This document shows, one piece after another, positions 1-13,110 of a stretch of DNA of 60,000 nucleotides. Source of the stretch: Membranipora membranacea (Eukaryota; Bryozoa; Gymnolaemata; Cheilostomatida; Membraniporidae). Made by a program: the position numbers and the translations under genes. The DNA lies in contig OU612069.1 of assembly GCA_914767715.1 (NCBI GenBank), positions 6,884,001-6,944,000 on the forward strand. Reading direction: 5' to 3'. Under the pieces are notes generated by a model. The model saw nothing but the letters and a program-made list of their open reading frames with translations, ran no database searches and was not told where the DNA came from. The first letter of the stretch is position 1. Every line of letters begins with the position of its first letter.

Positions 1-550
1 TTTTTATTGAAGGCGAAAACATTGTTTTTATAGATGATTTTTCAATTCACATGACTGTTTATGTATTTAGACTAGAACAAACAAAGGATAACTGCATTAA
101 TTCTAGAAACAAATACTTTTCTACATTAACTTTTTCCAGCAATATATTTATATCGAGAGTATTAACACTTGGCCAATCATAATGGGTATGCCTGTTACTG
201 AAACAAAATGGTGGATGAGAGTTTGCAATTATGATTATTAAAATTTTCTAATTTGATATTTTTTTATAACATGCAAATTTGGAAGTAGTACAACATTACG
301 AATCAAATATCAAAATATAACTTTTGTGGTTGTCTGCTACTTTAAGTTCAAAAGTACGATGCTAAGGGTGTATTATCCCGTAGTAATAATTAAAATGTAG
401 CCGATTCCTTGTACACTTGTACACTAAAATAGAGTTATTTGACATCCTTTTCTACAAGGACCCCAACTTAGAATTTCCTCAGTTCAATTAACTATCAATT
501 ACTAGTTTCTAAGAAAATACGACATGGGCACAACTCCTAAGATTGCTATG
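1..550. other. AT-rich non-coding start of window
   Basis: No gene is visible. Positions of about 345-420 hold a short repeated segment (GGTGTATTATCCCGTAGTAA type) that recurs near 6545, 9090, 25460, 42435 and 53055, so this stretch is part of the same repeat mosaic as the rest of the window. Confidence 0.6.
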
Positions 551-1136
551 TGTACTGGCCATCAGTGGGTGGATTAAACGGAATAGCGATAATCTCAAGT
601 TCTCAGATAATTTTTCCTATCGATATCGTGAAACTGAAATAAAAAGCATATAAAAATCAGGTGCTGAAAAGGTGAAATCTGTTGCACCTCAATTTGCCGT
701 CATTAAATGCTAATTCTAAAAGTGGGAGAAAACACTCAAATCAATTATCACAGATGTTAAACCCTATTAATTTTGTTTGCTAACAGATCTACCACTAACG
801 CAAGAAAAATATCACAATTATTATTATCTAAACAAACTAACCCTACATAAATGATAACAAAAATAAACTATATTACCTTTTTGACTCCCTTGATTTGTTT
901 AAAAAACACCTTTGCCCAGTAAAATAGAATATTAATTATAAACACCTTATAGAAGGGTGGAGCATAAGTACTTTAGTAAAATTGTATGACACATCACGCC
1001 AAGCTCCTATGGGCAACTGATTTATCCACACAAACACAGCAAGACAGTGCGGCTAATTGGTCATGAAAGCATACATAACCTGACACAACACTCCCAGTGA
1101 ATGACGGGGGCCACAATGCAGCGCACCGCAGCTACA
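551..1136. repeat. Module G, copy 1
   Basis: This stretch aligns by eye with 28300-28926. Shared features include the GTGGGTGGATTAAACGG word at the left, a run reading CACAAACACAGCAAGACAG in the middle, and CACAATGCAGCGCACCGCA at the right end. The second copy has an extra segment of about 35 nt and a longer G run. No coding potential is seen. Confidence 0.75.
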
Positions 1137-1217
1137 CTCCCGGCCAAATCACCTCGTGATTTCTCCACAGCGCCCACAATGCACAGAATCAACAAGCAGA
1201 GGAAGCAGAAAAGAGTC

Positions 1218-4200
1218 CCAGGGCCCATTGGAGCTCTCATGTAAAGAGAAAAGACAAGACTGGATATTGTCCAAGTAAGATTGCAGTTTCACAACTCGCT
1301 CTCCTTAAACAGGAATGCTAGACAGGCTGCAGTAGTTTGTTCTCAAATGAGTATGTCAAGAGAAAACAGGTCTTTGATCAGATTGGTTTCTTAAAGACTG
1401 TTTCGATATATTATGACTTAATCCGATGGGCATCGCATTGGCAAGATCTTGGCTTAGATCAATGATGGCAAAAGGAAGTGAGCATCACCAACTGTGGGCT
1501 AGAGATTGAGGGATGTTTACACTGATAAGGCTTATGACATAATAATGGGAGTACCTGTTGTTTTTGTCACTTATTAACCTCTTTGTCTAAACAAGTATAA
1601 CACAGGAAGTACGGCTAAGTGCCGTGTAGTAAATGTGAAAAGGCTTGCTTGCTATGATTGGTTTTTTAAATTCAAGCTAGAACATGAACCAGTCATTGCA
1701 TGCATGCTCATCTTAGTCTATTTAGGTCTGCTCAATTAAGGGTCAGTAATACAGGTGGTGTTTTAAGGTATTTAGTCATTACAGTCATCTCACAAGAGCA
1801 ATCTTGCTATTTAGAGCACTGGACTGCACCAAATTTGTGTAAATTTTACACGGGCTCTAAAATCTCCTCTTGTGGATGAACACTTTTAACCGGCACATAA
1901 AATCTCTTAATTTAAGCTGTCAACTAGGCACCATGCTAGCAACAATGCAATTTCACTTGGGGCCAGTCGGTAAAGGCTTCGGATTCCGTTTTGACTATCC
2001 GCCCATGCCTGTTCAGCAAAATTGGGCTGTCCATAAAAACAAGTTGCCCTTCCGTCTATGCCAGTACAGGTTGTCTCCCCAACTGTGCCCGCATGGACAC
2101 AGGCTGACGGTCGGGTATCCTGTCAGCCACTTACCTGGTGGTGAGTGCTTAAAAATAAAAATCAACACCGACTAAAGGTATCAACACAGCTTGATTTTTC
2201 ATTAAAAATAATTAAATTCATTATGTACCAATTTGCTACATATATACAATTATTACAATAGCAAATTCATTTTTTTGGCAGCACTGATCAAGTTCACACC
2301 ACTATCTGTTTCACAAGTCTAGACCAACATATCGCCAAATTAGGAATTATCTTCTTACACTTCAATTGCTCAAATTGTGCCATAAAAATGGATTTTAGTC
2401 CTGTAATGCAGGCTTAAATGGGCAAAGACACATCTTCTAACCGAAAGCCCTTCTATTGCTCAAAATAATCTAATAACCATATCGCAATAATATGCTTTTC
2501 TATATCAGAATACTTTTGTTGACTTCCATCCCACATCTCCCACTTGAAGATTCTGTATTATTCTTATAAGAAGAAGTAATTCAATCCATAGTTAGTTAAT
2601 TATAATAACAACAATTATTGTATGGAAAAATATTCCGCGATTGAAATTCTCAATAGGCCTACTTGATTGTTCGGCAAATGACTTCATTAGATCCTCCCCC
2701 ACTGGTAAAGATCAAGGGTATATGTTCACTTATTTGCAGAAGTTATGTATGTGCGAGTGATAACAAAATATCTAGCAGCATGATTTTTTGTCCCTCAACT
2801 AAATGATTATAATTTTCACGGATAAGTCTAGAAGTAAATATTACTAATATGTGTATTGTAACACTCTAAAGCTGTGACCAATTTTATGAGCAAGATATAG
2901 GCTGAATATTTTAGGGTAAATACTAGATTATTGCACCTTAATTTAAATATGATAACAAATTCGTATTAATATTTGTAACATAATCAATTGCACCCATAGA
3001 CTTAATTATAAAAAGAGACAGGACACTACATATAGCTGAAGTAAGGCACTCAATTGTGGGCGACTCAACGTCATTGGAAGGTGTAGTAAGCAATGATATT
3101 ATCATTGATTTACTGTCAACAATTCAGGTTTTATGTTCATAACTCAATCAATTTTGTTCGGATTACGAAATTCAAAATTGCTTTACAAACAGCAGCATCT
3201 TGTTATCAACTTGATGTTATTTCTGCTTCTCAGTGACTTATATGGTTTCCTCTTTATCTCCCCCTACATTTTTTAAATTTGATGCAGAAACCATCACAGA
3301 ATGATTAAAAGTTATTGTCCAGACTTGGTGGTTTAATTACTATTTAACCCATTGAGCCCTATACCCAAAATTATTGGGTGGTCTGCCCTTGCCCCATGTC
3401 CTAAACTCTAGTATTTAGGGTTTACCAGGTAGTGGGAAAAATTTCATATTGTGAGAGTAGTTTTGTTTTGAGCTGACTAATCATAAGTGATCGAGGTAAA
3501 TCGAGGATGCTGGTTTCATTTCTGATGTGTATGACATCATCAGAACATGTGTTCATGTGTAGTTCAACTGATCAAACGGTGCAAGATGCTGGTAGAGGCA
3601 TTTCATAATCAACCACTTGTCAGTTTTAGAATTGGTAATTGAATGTAAGAGAAGAAGTAAATGGATCATGATATAGAAGATTTCCTTGGCATTCTAATGA
3701 GCTCTAAGTGATGTCTGTAGCTATATTAATTTATTTAATTTTAATTTAATTGTACACGTGATTTTTAGTATTTCGAAAACAAAAATACATGAAAATAGCC
3801 TAGGCTAAGCTTGTGGATTTTGGAACAAAGGCTTAGGGCTTAATGGGTTAATCCACAAATAAATGCAAAAAATCATGAATTTCGTAAAACATGATGAAAT
3901 GTTGGCAAAAAATTATCTTTAATTGACCAGATGACTCAATTAAAATGCACTTCTACAAATGCTAGAAGGGTCAATTTTTTTGTGTGACCTCGTTGTGACG
4001 TTGCCAATAGATGAATTGTTTAGGGTCACTCTATCGTATTTTCCCTTCATTAAATGCAGCATCTCTCAAAATTTATTCTCAGTTTTCTCATATAAACCTT
4101 GGATGCAAGCTGACACGCTACATTTATCCTCTATTGAAAAGAATCAGGCACAGCATATAAAGGATTCTTTCTTTACCAAAAGTTGTAACAATGAAAAGAA

Positions 4201-5118
4201 TTGAATTGTATAGAGGCCTCACACTCAGCATAATACAATGATACAATATTAATATCACGATGAAGATTTGATGTGAACCTGTAGTCTTGTCTTCTAACAT
4301 GATATCACTTAAAAAAATATCAGATTATGAGTATTGAATGCCGACTTAGATTATTGTTCCTAATATGAAAATGGAACCCATATTTAATTTTGAAAGCAGA
4401 ATATAAAAAGTATCTAGGTATGATAGAAGAACCAGTAATTTTAAAAAAGCCTCCACATGACAGAGAAATATTGGGATTCTAAAACAGGGACTGGCAGATT
4501 TATTAATTATTTTACCTAAGTCATTTCAGTACACATGAAGGGGGTTAATGTGAGTACACAGTACACTTTTAATTATTTTAATACCTATAACATAACTTGT
4601 CAAGTCTTATGAGCTTGCCTCTTCTAACTTTAGGCCACCAGGTTTCAGTATCTTGCCCAAATCATAACCTTACAGCAAATTTACACATCAAGCAACACTA
4701 TTAGCACTGATAATAGAAACTAGATCTCGCAAATCCCCGCCACAGCGTAGCAAATTCAAGCAGCATCCAAGCATTGTATCTCAACTATCTTACATTGGGG
4801 CACACACAGCAATTCCACTGTGTTATGTTGTAATATTTCCAAAACTTGTAGTCTCTGGTGTCTTGTTAGATCAGGGAAACACATTTCTTCTCAGCTGTTA
4901 ATACTTAAATACAATTTGTTTACTTGTTTTGTATACTGTGTATTGCCAGTTTTAAAGTAGGCCCAATGTGATAGATGAACCATAACCGTAAACCCTGCTT
5001 GGTGATTTCACCTGGGTTCGTTATTGTTATTGAGACATCATCTTGTGAGAACTACTCTGAGTTTGTTCACCTAAACAAGTATAGGTGTCTCCTGTCTTCT
5101 TAGAATAATTTCATTTAC
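1218..5118. repeat. a-type intronic module, copy 1
   Basis: This is the longest copy of a module also present at 35930-39044, 43540-46796 and 54085-57310, and in two pieces at 10860-12433 and 13676-14305. Landmarks in order are a lead-in ending CAGTTTCACAACTCGCTC, then CTAGACAGGCTGCAG, GTGCTTAAAAATAAAAATCA near 2145, AATGCAGGCTTAAATGGGC near 2407, a TCAATTGTGGGCGACTCAAC block near 3050, and GGTGTCTCCTGTCTTCTTAG near 5083. Copy 1 has a private insertion of about 500 nt around 3355-3850 (starting ACCCATTGAGCCC, ending GCTTAATGGGTTAATCC) that the other copies lack. The small open frames inside are not preserved between copies, so I regard it as non-coding. Confidence 0.8.
3355..3850. repeat. Private insertion inside a-type copy 1
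   Basis: At the equivalent point the other copies run from TTTAATTACTATTTAATCC straight into CACGAAATGAATGC. Here the sequence leaves the module near TTAACCCATTGAGCCC and returns near AATGGGTTAATCCAC. The two ends carry an inverted AACCCATT / AATGGGTT pair with AGCCC / GGGCT just inside, so the insert has short terminal inverted repeats (TTAACCCATTGAGCCCTA against TAGGGCTTAATGGGTTAA on the right). No coding capacity is visible. It is most simply a MITE-like insertion. Confidence 0.6.
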
Positions 5119-5940
5119 GAGAAAATGCGAGAAAATAGCTTATAATTAGCAATTTAATGATGTTATGATCATGCTATCAAAAAGAATTCAATTTTAACAA
5201 TGTTATAGCATCACAGTTCTTCCATCACTACATCATCATTTTATGATCATCTCATGAAGTTTGTTTATAATGCTGTGACAACCACCTCATAGCCACCGAT
5301 AATGTTCAAAATGAGATGCATTGTTGTAATGTTTTTTCATAAAACTGTCACAATGTTCAGTGCTTTGTCTCATCAATGATGACACTTCTCATTCCAATAA
5401 TATGAGAGCATTGGATTGTCATATCAACCAATAGCATGAGTGTAATGGGATATGATTTCTGCTGTCGCAATGTTTCTATACCACCTTGGAAACAGGATTT
5501 TGGAAAATGTATAAACGACATACTGGAACAATGTTCATCAAATGATGTCATTTCTTAATACTCTTCAAAGTAATGCTGCATACAGATTTGAATTGCAATT
5601 TACAAAATTGAAATAAGGTATGATATAATATTATGTGTCATTTAAACTATCTGAAATATTACAAAGCCGGTGCCAATTCTCAAAAACTGATCCATAATTA
5701 TTATAGGGAAAGTAATAATCCTTGAGGGTGCAAAGCAGTTTTAAATGGTGCTCTATGCTCCTCATGTTGGGTTTGCAGTTTATCAGTATTTTAGTACATA
5801 CCCCAACGGAGCTTTTCCAAGCTGACATGAAATATCTACTTTACTTAGCTTTTTATGGGATGGAATACATCTTGCCTATCCTAGATCTACTGGACTGTAA
5901 CCTTTTCAAACTTTGTTAAGTACATAGGGCAAACTTGATA

Positions 5941-6172
5941 CAGTGGTTGATGACAGCATCCTCCTGTATAGAGCTATACCAAACAGGAGGGTTCTCTAAT
6001 CTGCATGCACGATGGTGCTGTACATACAGAAGACCTCCATTATTTATAGTCCTGATCCGAAGGGACTGTGTGATCAGTCAAAGTGATCAGTCAAAGGTCC
6101 CGGCCGGGGTTTGAACCAACAACCGGCTGGTCAAGTGGCAGACACGCTAAACACTGCGCCAAACTGACTGAT
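5941..6172 (-). mobile_element. tRNA-derived SINE, copy 1
   Basis: Read on the minus strand, the element starts with a tRNA-like head. Its A-box-like TGGCGCAGTG is the complement of 6152-6161 and its B-box GGTTCAAACCC the complement of 6107-6117. The tail contains AGTCCCTTCGGATCAGGAC, then GGAGGTCTTCTGTATG, then GATTAGAGAACCC, a layout known from SINE/L2-type tails in deuterostome invertebrates. A short direct repeat (GTGATCAGTCAAAG) lies between head and tail. It is non-coding and, if active, would be transcribed by RNA polymerase III. The third copy of the host module, near 25060-25110, lacks it. Confidence 0.75.
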
Positions 6173-6877
6173 TATACGTGTGCATAATACAAACATATAT
6201 CATTATTATTATTATTTAAATTTCCATTATTATTATTATCATTTTATAATGTTGGAGCAACCTATCCTAGTATGAGGGAAGTTATCAATAAGGCATATTA
6301 TTAATTTAATTAATTATATATATTTTTGGCAATTTGAAAGATAATCGAACAGAACAAAAATGCATCATGATGAGACTATATTTAGCAAATTAAATAGTCC
6401 TCATCACCTCATCTAATAACAAATCAACTCTCTACCAATTAAAAATAAACATAATTTGTACAGTAAGTCAATAAGAGTTTATTGATAGTGATAATCTGAG
6501 ACTTTCAACTCTGTCAAATAGAATTATGTTAAAAGTTACTATGCCAAGGGTGTATTATCCTGTAAAAATAACTAAATGTAGCCGATTACCATTGAATAAG
6601 AAAACTTTGTTACTGAAAAATAGAGCAAAATGACGCTGTTTTCATGATTATGTGGCCTATCAAACTTAAAATTTCCTCAGTTCAATAATCTTTCAATTAC
6701 TAATTTTACTAACATTATTAATAGATCACCATAATTCATTTTCCATGTTGTTCATTGTGACAATCAGGGTTGCTCAGATTTGGGCTCCCTAAACAGACTT
6801 CTAGCTTCTGAATGTGAACCTGCCATCATTGACTATCCTGTGCAGCGCAGTGTCATATCAATTATTCTCAGCTTTGG

Positions 6878-7015
6878 GAGAAGCGCTGTAAGCCCTCCCC
6901 CCCACCCATAACCTCCCGATACGGGGTTCAGGGTGGAACCTCGACTCTCAAAGCCTAGAGAACAACGTAAGGCCTCACAAAGTAATAAATTTACTGCATA
7001 CAGGAGGTGGTCTTA
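6878..7015. repeat. C-rich repeat segment (GCGCTGTAAGCCC type)
   Basis: A local C-rich island in an AT-rich background: GCGCTGTAAGCCC, a C run, then CGGGGTTCAGGGTGGA and AAAGCCTAGAGAAC. Related copies lie at about 29130-29230 and 50838-50970, and a diverged short form at about 9380-9415 and 53340-53380. Its function is unknown; it could be the tail of an old retroposon. Confidence 0.55.
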
Positions 7016-7482
7016 GGTTGAAATTAATTAGCCGATTAGCAAAAGAATGAAAAACAAGCAGCGCTAAAAATTTTGATCAAATTAATAGAGTGGGCATGAG
7101 TTGTCACAACAGAAGTGATAAATAACAAACGAAAGAATGACTTATTATTCTACATTACATTGCATTACATTGAAAAATAAATAAAAGTAAACTTTTTTTT
7201 AATTTGTTGACCATGGTTTCAAATTAACCTAATTAGAATTTTACAGGAAAGAATAGTTTTGAAACTTTGTTCAGTTCATGTCTAATAGATGCAAGTGTTG
7301 CTCTGGTCATGTGGTCAATTAGAATATGTCCATTGGCTCAAAACAATATTTTAATTGGATCGAATGCGAGGAAGTTTAACTTGATACTTTCGAAGGATTA
7401 TTTCAAGGTTATGATTTTTGAGTGTGTACCTTCTCTTTTTGTCATTTTTATACATCTAGTATTCAAATATCTCAACAGTATC

Positions 7483-8260
7483 ACAACTTGCTCTCCTTAA
7501 ACAGGATTGCTAGACAGGCTGCAGAAGATTATTCCCGAATGAGTATGTCAAGAGAAAATGGGTGTTTGACTAAATCAAAAACTGGTTTCTAAAAGACTGC
7601 TTCAATAAATTGTGACTTGGTTCGATTGGCGTTGCATTAACAATATATGAAACTTAAATCAATGACTGCAAAATGAAGTGAGTTTCACAAAATTTGGGCT
7701 CGAGATGGAGGAACAATTAAACTGATCAGTCTGCTGTTTTGCCACTCATTCCCCTATTATTGTCCTAATAGGCGTGTCACAAGAAGTGCATACAAGTGCC
7801 ATATCAGTTAATATAAGGATGAATTGAGCGGTTTTTTAATTTTAACTTCGTGGCATGAACCAGCCATAGCATGCATGTTCATCTTGGTCTATTTAGGTCT
7901 GTCCCGATGAGGTTCAATAATATATGTTGTATACTATCTAATTTTTTGTTGCCCCTCTGTTTCTATAAAAAAATGTAGCCAATTCATGGTATACCCAACA
8001 CATACCTCTTTCCCAGGTGGCTTGTTGGATTGAGCTGAAAAAAGATTCGCCATTTAATTTGGTTTATCCATTCAGCTAAAACTGTATGTCCATTAAAACA
8101 AATTTTCCATCTGCTTATGCCTTTTTAGTACAGGTTGTCCCGTTAAATTTGTCCAACAGATGGTCAAGGGGCACATGGACACATGTGGAACGTTTCGAAT
8201 CCCATCAGCCACACACCTCGGGTGGGTGTTTAAAAATAAAAATCAACGATTTACCATTGT
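7483..8260. repeat. b-type module core (inside segmental duplication)
   Basis: It starts CTCCTTAAACAGGATTGCTAGACAGGCTGCAG-like (about 7489) and ends with a TTTAAAAATAAAAATCAACGA word near 8230. It is an older relative of the a-type module, with the same landmarks in the same order but clearly diverged sequence. Relatives are at 32140-33260 (two partial), 40880-41490 and 51443-52220. It is non-coding. Confidence 0.65.
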
Positions 8261-9415
8261 ATCAATGCACAGTCAGATATGAGGCTATACTTTCTTAATT
8301 AGTTTTGTTCATTGTCTGACACGCTGGCAGGCTGGCTCATAGTCTGAAAATAATCTCATTTAATATGTAACAATTGGCTCAAATAAACAATCAATATCAT
8401 AATAAATCATAATAATAAGCAATTTTGGGCAGCACAGAACAAGTTCAAACTACTATCTGTATCACAAGTCTACGCCCACATATTGCCAAATTAGGAATCC
8501 TGTTCTTACAAATTCAAACGCTCTTATCATGCTGTTAAAAGTGGTACTTACTCTTGTCATGCAGGCTTAAATAAGCAAACGAGACAGTTTCTAACCGAGA
8601 GTTGTACAGTACATTAGTAACCATAATTTTATCACAATAATATGTTTTGTGATATTAATTCAGGAAAATATTTGTGATAACTTTAACTCCATATCTCCTG
8701 TATTTATAAAACAACCAAGTGAATCTATGATTTCGTAATTATAATAATAACAATTACTTTGGCAAGAATTATTCTTGGATTGAAAATCTCAATTCGCCTA
8801 CATAGCAATACACCCCAGGTATGAATCAGGCCAGCAGTCATCAAATCAACAGAGTTTTAGGATGATATTCACAGCCTTGGACTGTTGTTAATTAGTGCAA
8901 GAAAGGTTGGCGCTGCTCTGTATGGCAATGTAGACCAGCTTGATAAATGTTGCTTGATCTGTCACACCCGTTTAGGAACATCAATAACTTGATTATTGGG
9001 CAAATGACTCCGTTACGTCATCACTTTCTGGTAAAAATTAAGATAATCGGAGATTTCCAATACCAATTAGTTATATTAAGCTCAAAATTACGATGCCTAG
9101 GGTGTATTATCCTGTAGTAATTAATAAAATGTACTATCAATGAAATATGAAATGGGCACAGCTTCTTAGATTGCTAAGATTATAAACATATCTAAATCTA
9201 ACTCACTTAATATTTTGTTTATTGTGATAATCAGGGTTGCTCAGGTTAGGGCTTCCTAATCAGGATGGAGTTTTAGTTTTCAGATGTGATCCTGTCATCA
9301 TTGACTATCCTGTGCAGCGCAGTGGAACACCAAATGAACTATTGGGTTAAAGAGATAAAGCTTTTTTGGTTTGACAGAGGCGCTGTGAGGCGCCCCCCTC
9401 CCCTCCCCTCCAACG

Positions 9416-9957
9416 GAAACACCGCTGTATTCTTTGATGATACAACTATCAATCTCTAGCTGTCTCTGTACAAGGGAAAGGCACAGATTAGTAGGATCAA
9501 TAATTTTTGAGAGCCTTCGCTTATTTTCAGTAATCATTCGGCTAATACAGTAAGTTTCTGTATACACAGCCATATTTTCTTATATTATTCGGAGTAAAGT
9601 TCTCAGTGCCAAGCATGTACTGCATACAAACTTTGGTTGAGATCAAACAACAAAGAGCTGACATGTTAGATGACAAACATAACTTTTTCACTTCACTGCA
9701 CTTTGTAATGACTCGATACCACATATATTAAATGAATTGTATTGTATCGTAATAGGCCTACAGACCTTGACAGAGTTGTTAAGTATTGTTGGTGTTACTT
9801 ATAATGCATTGGTGGTCACTGGAAAGAAATATCTGAGTTGTAAGAGATTGGGACACAGACTACTTGAGCACCTATGCTGTATTAGATTTATTGCTTTTCA
9901 ATTTTTTATTAAATCCCAGTGGCCGTGGTGTTCCCCTGACAACAGGGATAAATTTGA
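9416..9957. repeat. Module C, copy 1
   Basis: It begins GAAACACCGCTGTATTC and ends ACAACAGGGATAAATTTGAC. Related copies are at 29846-30038 (partial), 33806-34230 (lacking the left part), 43026-43378 (with an internal deletion) and 53377-53912. The minus-strand frame holding LCLSSNMSALCCLIST is shared by several copies but is not kept open as a unit, so I treat the module as non-coding. Confidence 0.7.
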
Positions 9958-10009
9958 CTTCTGTTTATGGCCAAGCCAATTTATTGATTATAGCTTATTA
10001 ATTATGAAT

Positions 10010-10800
10010 TAGGAACTTCTTGTGCTGGGAAAGCTATTCAAGATCAAGACGCAAAGACGTGGGTAGTCTCAGATTTCCTGCTCAAGTGAAAGAGTAAAAC
10101 AAGTAAAACTTTGCTTGAGAGAAGGTAATAAAAACATCACAAAATTTAAGAAGTCATTAATAACGAAACTTGCTCTCTGCTAAAACTTACTTGAATGAAA
10201 GATTTTAGAAGAAAAACTCTATATATCACAGTCATCACCTAGGCTTCTCAAAGTTAGGTACAAACCGAGAAACAGATTTGGTAGGCAGCTAGCTGCAGAA
10301 CACGCAAATAAAAAAATATGTACAAATAAGAAACCAAAATGTATACACAATCATCATAACCATGGTAGTATCACATACAGAGGTTAGGATCATACAGCAA
10401 CCTACACAATTTGAATAATAGCCAGATTCTTACCTTCAACTTATTGAATTAGGTGTGCGCACTTAGAACATTACAGTAATCACAAATAACAGCCTCAGAG
10501 CCACCCAAGAAATAAAAATCCACATGGTTAGGGATACAACCTTATTTCAAACAATTATTACATCATCACTTATATACATTTGAAAACTGTTCAAGGTATA
10601 AATTACGGTACTGCTTGATGATGAAATTGATATGCCTTTGCCTTGTGACAGTTTTAAGTCAAATTAGATTTATGATGTTTAAGCATTTTTTATCCCTCTT
10701 AGGACTATTTTAAATATATTCATTGGAGCAATAAGGAAATGGAGCACAATATTCAATCTTTGGACTAATTTACCCTGTGTAATAATTTTCACAGTTGTTA
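10010..10800. repeat. Module D, copy 1
   Basis: It begins AACTTCTTGTGCTGGGAAAG, contains GCAGCTAGCTGCAGAACACG near 10287 and ends around TAGGACTATTTTAAATATAT. Related copies are at 26326-27030, 30896-31345, 34263-34985 and, as a short 3' part, 57955-58130. It usually lies just upstream of an LRR block. No coding potential is seen. Confidence 0.7.
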
Positions 10801-10859
10801 CCACCTTATCAGTTTTTTTGTTTGTCAGACATGTTGGCAGACAGGCTTATGAATACAAT

Positions 10860-12433
10860 AGTAAATACAAATTTTTTGCAGCACTGATCAAGTTCACACC
10901 ACTATCTGTTTCACAAGTCTACACCAACATATCGCATAATTAGGAATTGTCTTCTTACAAATTCAATTGCTCCAATTGTGCTGTAAAAAATGGAATTTAG
11001 TCTTGTAATGCAGGCTTAAATCGGCAAAGAGACATCATCTAACCGGCACCCCTATGATTGCTCAAAATACTCTAATAACCATATCACAATAATATTTTTT
11101 TCTATATTAAAATACTTTTGTTGACTTTCATCCCACATCTCCCACCTGAAGATTCCGTATTATTCTTATGAAAAGAAGTAATTACATCCATAGTTAGGTA
11201 ATTATAATGATAACAATTACTTTATGGAAAAATATTCCGAAATTTAAAATCTCAATATCCCTACTTGATTGTTCGGCAAATCACGTCATTAGATCATCCC
11301 CTACTGGTAAAGATACCTACACTTTTTTGCAGAAGATTTGTATGTGCGAGATGAGTGATAACAGAGTATCTAGCAGCATGATTTTTTGTCCCTCAACTAA
11401 ATGATTATAAATTATCACGGATAAGTTTAGAAGTAAATATTACTAATTTGTGTATTGTGACACTCTAAAGCTGTGACCAATTTTCTGAGCAAGATATAGG
11501 CTGTATATTTTAGGGTAAATATTAGATTATTGCACCTTACTTGAAATATGATAACAAATTTTCATTAATTTGTTTAACATAATCAATTGCACCCATGGAC
11601 TTAATTATAAACCTAGACAGGACACTACATACAGCTGAAGTGAGGCACTCAATTGTGGGCAACGCAACGTCATTGGATTGTGTAGTAGGCAATGATATTA
11701 TCATTGATTTACTGTCAACAATTCAAATTTTATGTTCATAACTCAATCAAATTTGTTCGGATCTCGAGTTTCAAAATTGCTTTACAAACAGCAGCATCTT
11801 GTTATCAACTTGATGTTATTTCTGCTTCTCAGTGACTTATATGGTTTCCTCTTTATCACCCCTCCTTCTTTAAATTTGATGCAGAAACCATCACAAAATG
11901 AATGAAAGTTATTGTCCAGGCTTGGTGGTTTAATTACTATGTAATCCACGAATTGAATGCATCAAATCATGAATTTCATAAAATGTGATGAAATGTTGGC
12001 AAAAAATTATCTTTTATCAACCAGATGACTCAATTAAAATGCACTTCTACAAATGCTAGAAGCGTCAACTTTTTTGTGTGACCTCTTTGTGACGTTGCCA
12101 ATAGATGAATCATAAGGTCACTCTATCCTATTTTCCCTTCATTTAATGCAGCATTTCTTAAAATTTATTCTTAGTTTTCTCATATAAACTTTGGATTCAA
12201 GCTGACAGGCTACATTTATCCTCTATTGAAAAGAATAGGCACAGCATATAAAGGATTCCTTGTTTACCAAAAGTTGAAGCAATGAAAAGCATTTAATTGT
12301 ATGGAGGCCTCACACTAAGCACAATACAATGATACAATATTAATATCAGACTGAAGATTTGATGTGAACCTGTAGTCTTGTCGTCTAACATGGCATCACT
12401 TAAAATAATATCAGATTATGAGTGTTGAATGTA
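10860..12433. repeat. a-type module, copy 2, left part
   Basis: It matches a-type copy 1 from about 2270 (TTTTTTGGCAGCACTGATC) to about 4340 (ATTATGAGTATTGAATG). It lacks the module's left third and the insertion at 3355-3850. At 12433 it breaks off in the middle of the module and the LRR block starts; the module resumes at about 13676. Confidence 0.75.
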
Positions 12434-13080
12434 TTCAATCTTTGGTTTTATTTGCCCTCCCTGCACGACTGCAGCTAACGTTCCATTCAAAAACTCACAA
12501 AGTCTCCCAAAGTTTGTTCTTGATGGGTTAGGTTTCGTTCAATCTCATCGAAATTGGATTTAAAATTCATACATTGATCTCATTTTTCTCAATTTGCATT
12601 AGATTTTAGTTTGTCAGACTGCTTGAAGGACATGCCCTGAAAAATGAGTTGAGAAAATGAAATCAATATCGAATAATATCAATATCAATATAATATCAAA
12701 TCATCTGTCTTTGATGCATTGAGTAACACGTTAATACAAATAGACCAGTCAGAAGCAAAGGCTAGTCAATTTTCCATATTTTTTTATGGATGGAGTGAAA
12801 TGTCACTATCAATTGATAAATTGAATCAAATAACTTGCATCACTATAAATACTTATTCATATCTGAAACGTCGGATTGCAATTCAATTGATTTATGGTCA
12901 CTATTATCTCCTCCGATACTTGCATTAAAAGGAAGCCCAAATCTATTCAGACAGCAAAATCTAAATATGATAGGTGCAATTCTTCCTGGGTAATTGATCA
13001 GTCTAAAACTTTCTCTCATGAATCGAATTTGTTGCTCAATTGTGTTTGCTCCATCAACTGACAAGCAGTATTGCATGGTA

Positions 13081-13110
13081 TTTTAACATTCTGTTATTTA
13101 TCCACCACAG
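13081..13110 (+). promoter_or_regulatory. Branch point and 3' splice site of LRR exon 1
   Basis: TTTTAAC at 13081-13087 fits a branch-point motif and ends about 23 nt before the CCACCACAG acceptor. The same arrangement is present at 39770-39799 and 58376-58405, and with small changes before 35643. Its retention supports a spliced exon. Confidence 0.65.

Larger units (their letters stand above)
5124..9955. repeat. 4.8-kb segmental duplication, copy 1
   Basis: This block is nearly identical to 49074-53912 over its whole length, including a nested SINE. Differences seen by eye are scattered single bases and small indels, increasing towards the right end. Its left end joins directly to a-type copy 1, whereas the second copy is preceded by module F, so the junction at about 5120 is a recombination point. 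A 65-codon open frame at 5722-5919 is kept in all three copies of its part of the module, but it starts with TTG and resembles no known protein. Confidence 0.9.

Noticed and set aside
1870-2175. 101-codon frame in an a-type module
   Set aside because: The equivalent positions in the other a-type copies are interrupted or shifted, so it is not maintained as a protein.
5722-5919. 65-codon frame kept open in three copies (also 24846 and 49675)
   Set aside because: It has no ATG and no recognisable motif. Two of the copies are nearly identical by recent duplication, so shared openness is weak evidence, although the third copy carries an in-frame 3-nt difference.
13040-13110. Hydrophobic stretch before LRR exon 1 that looks like a signal peptide
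   Set aside because: It begins with TTG rather than ATG, overlaps a branch-point motif and acceptor, and the same sequence precedes every cassette. It is intron read-through.
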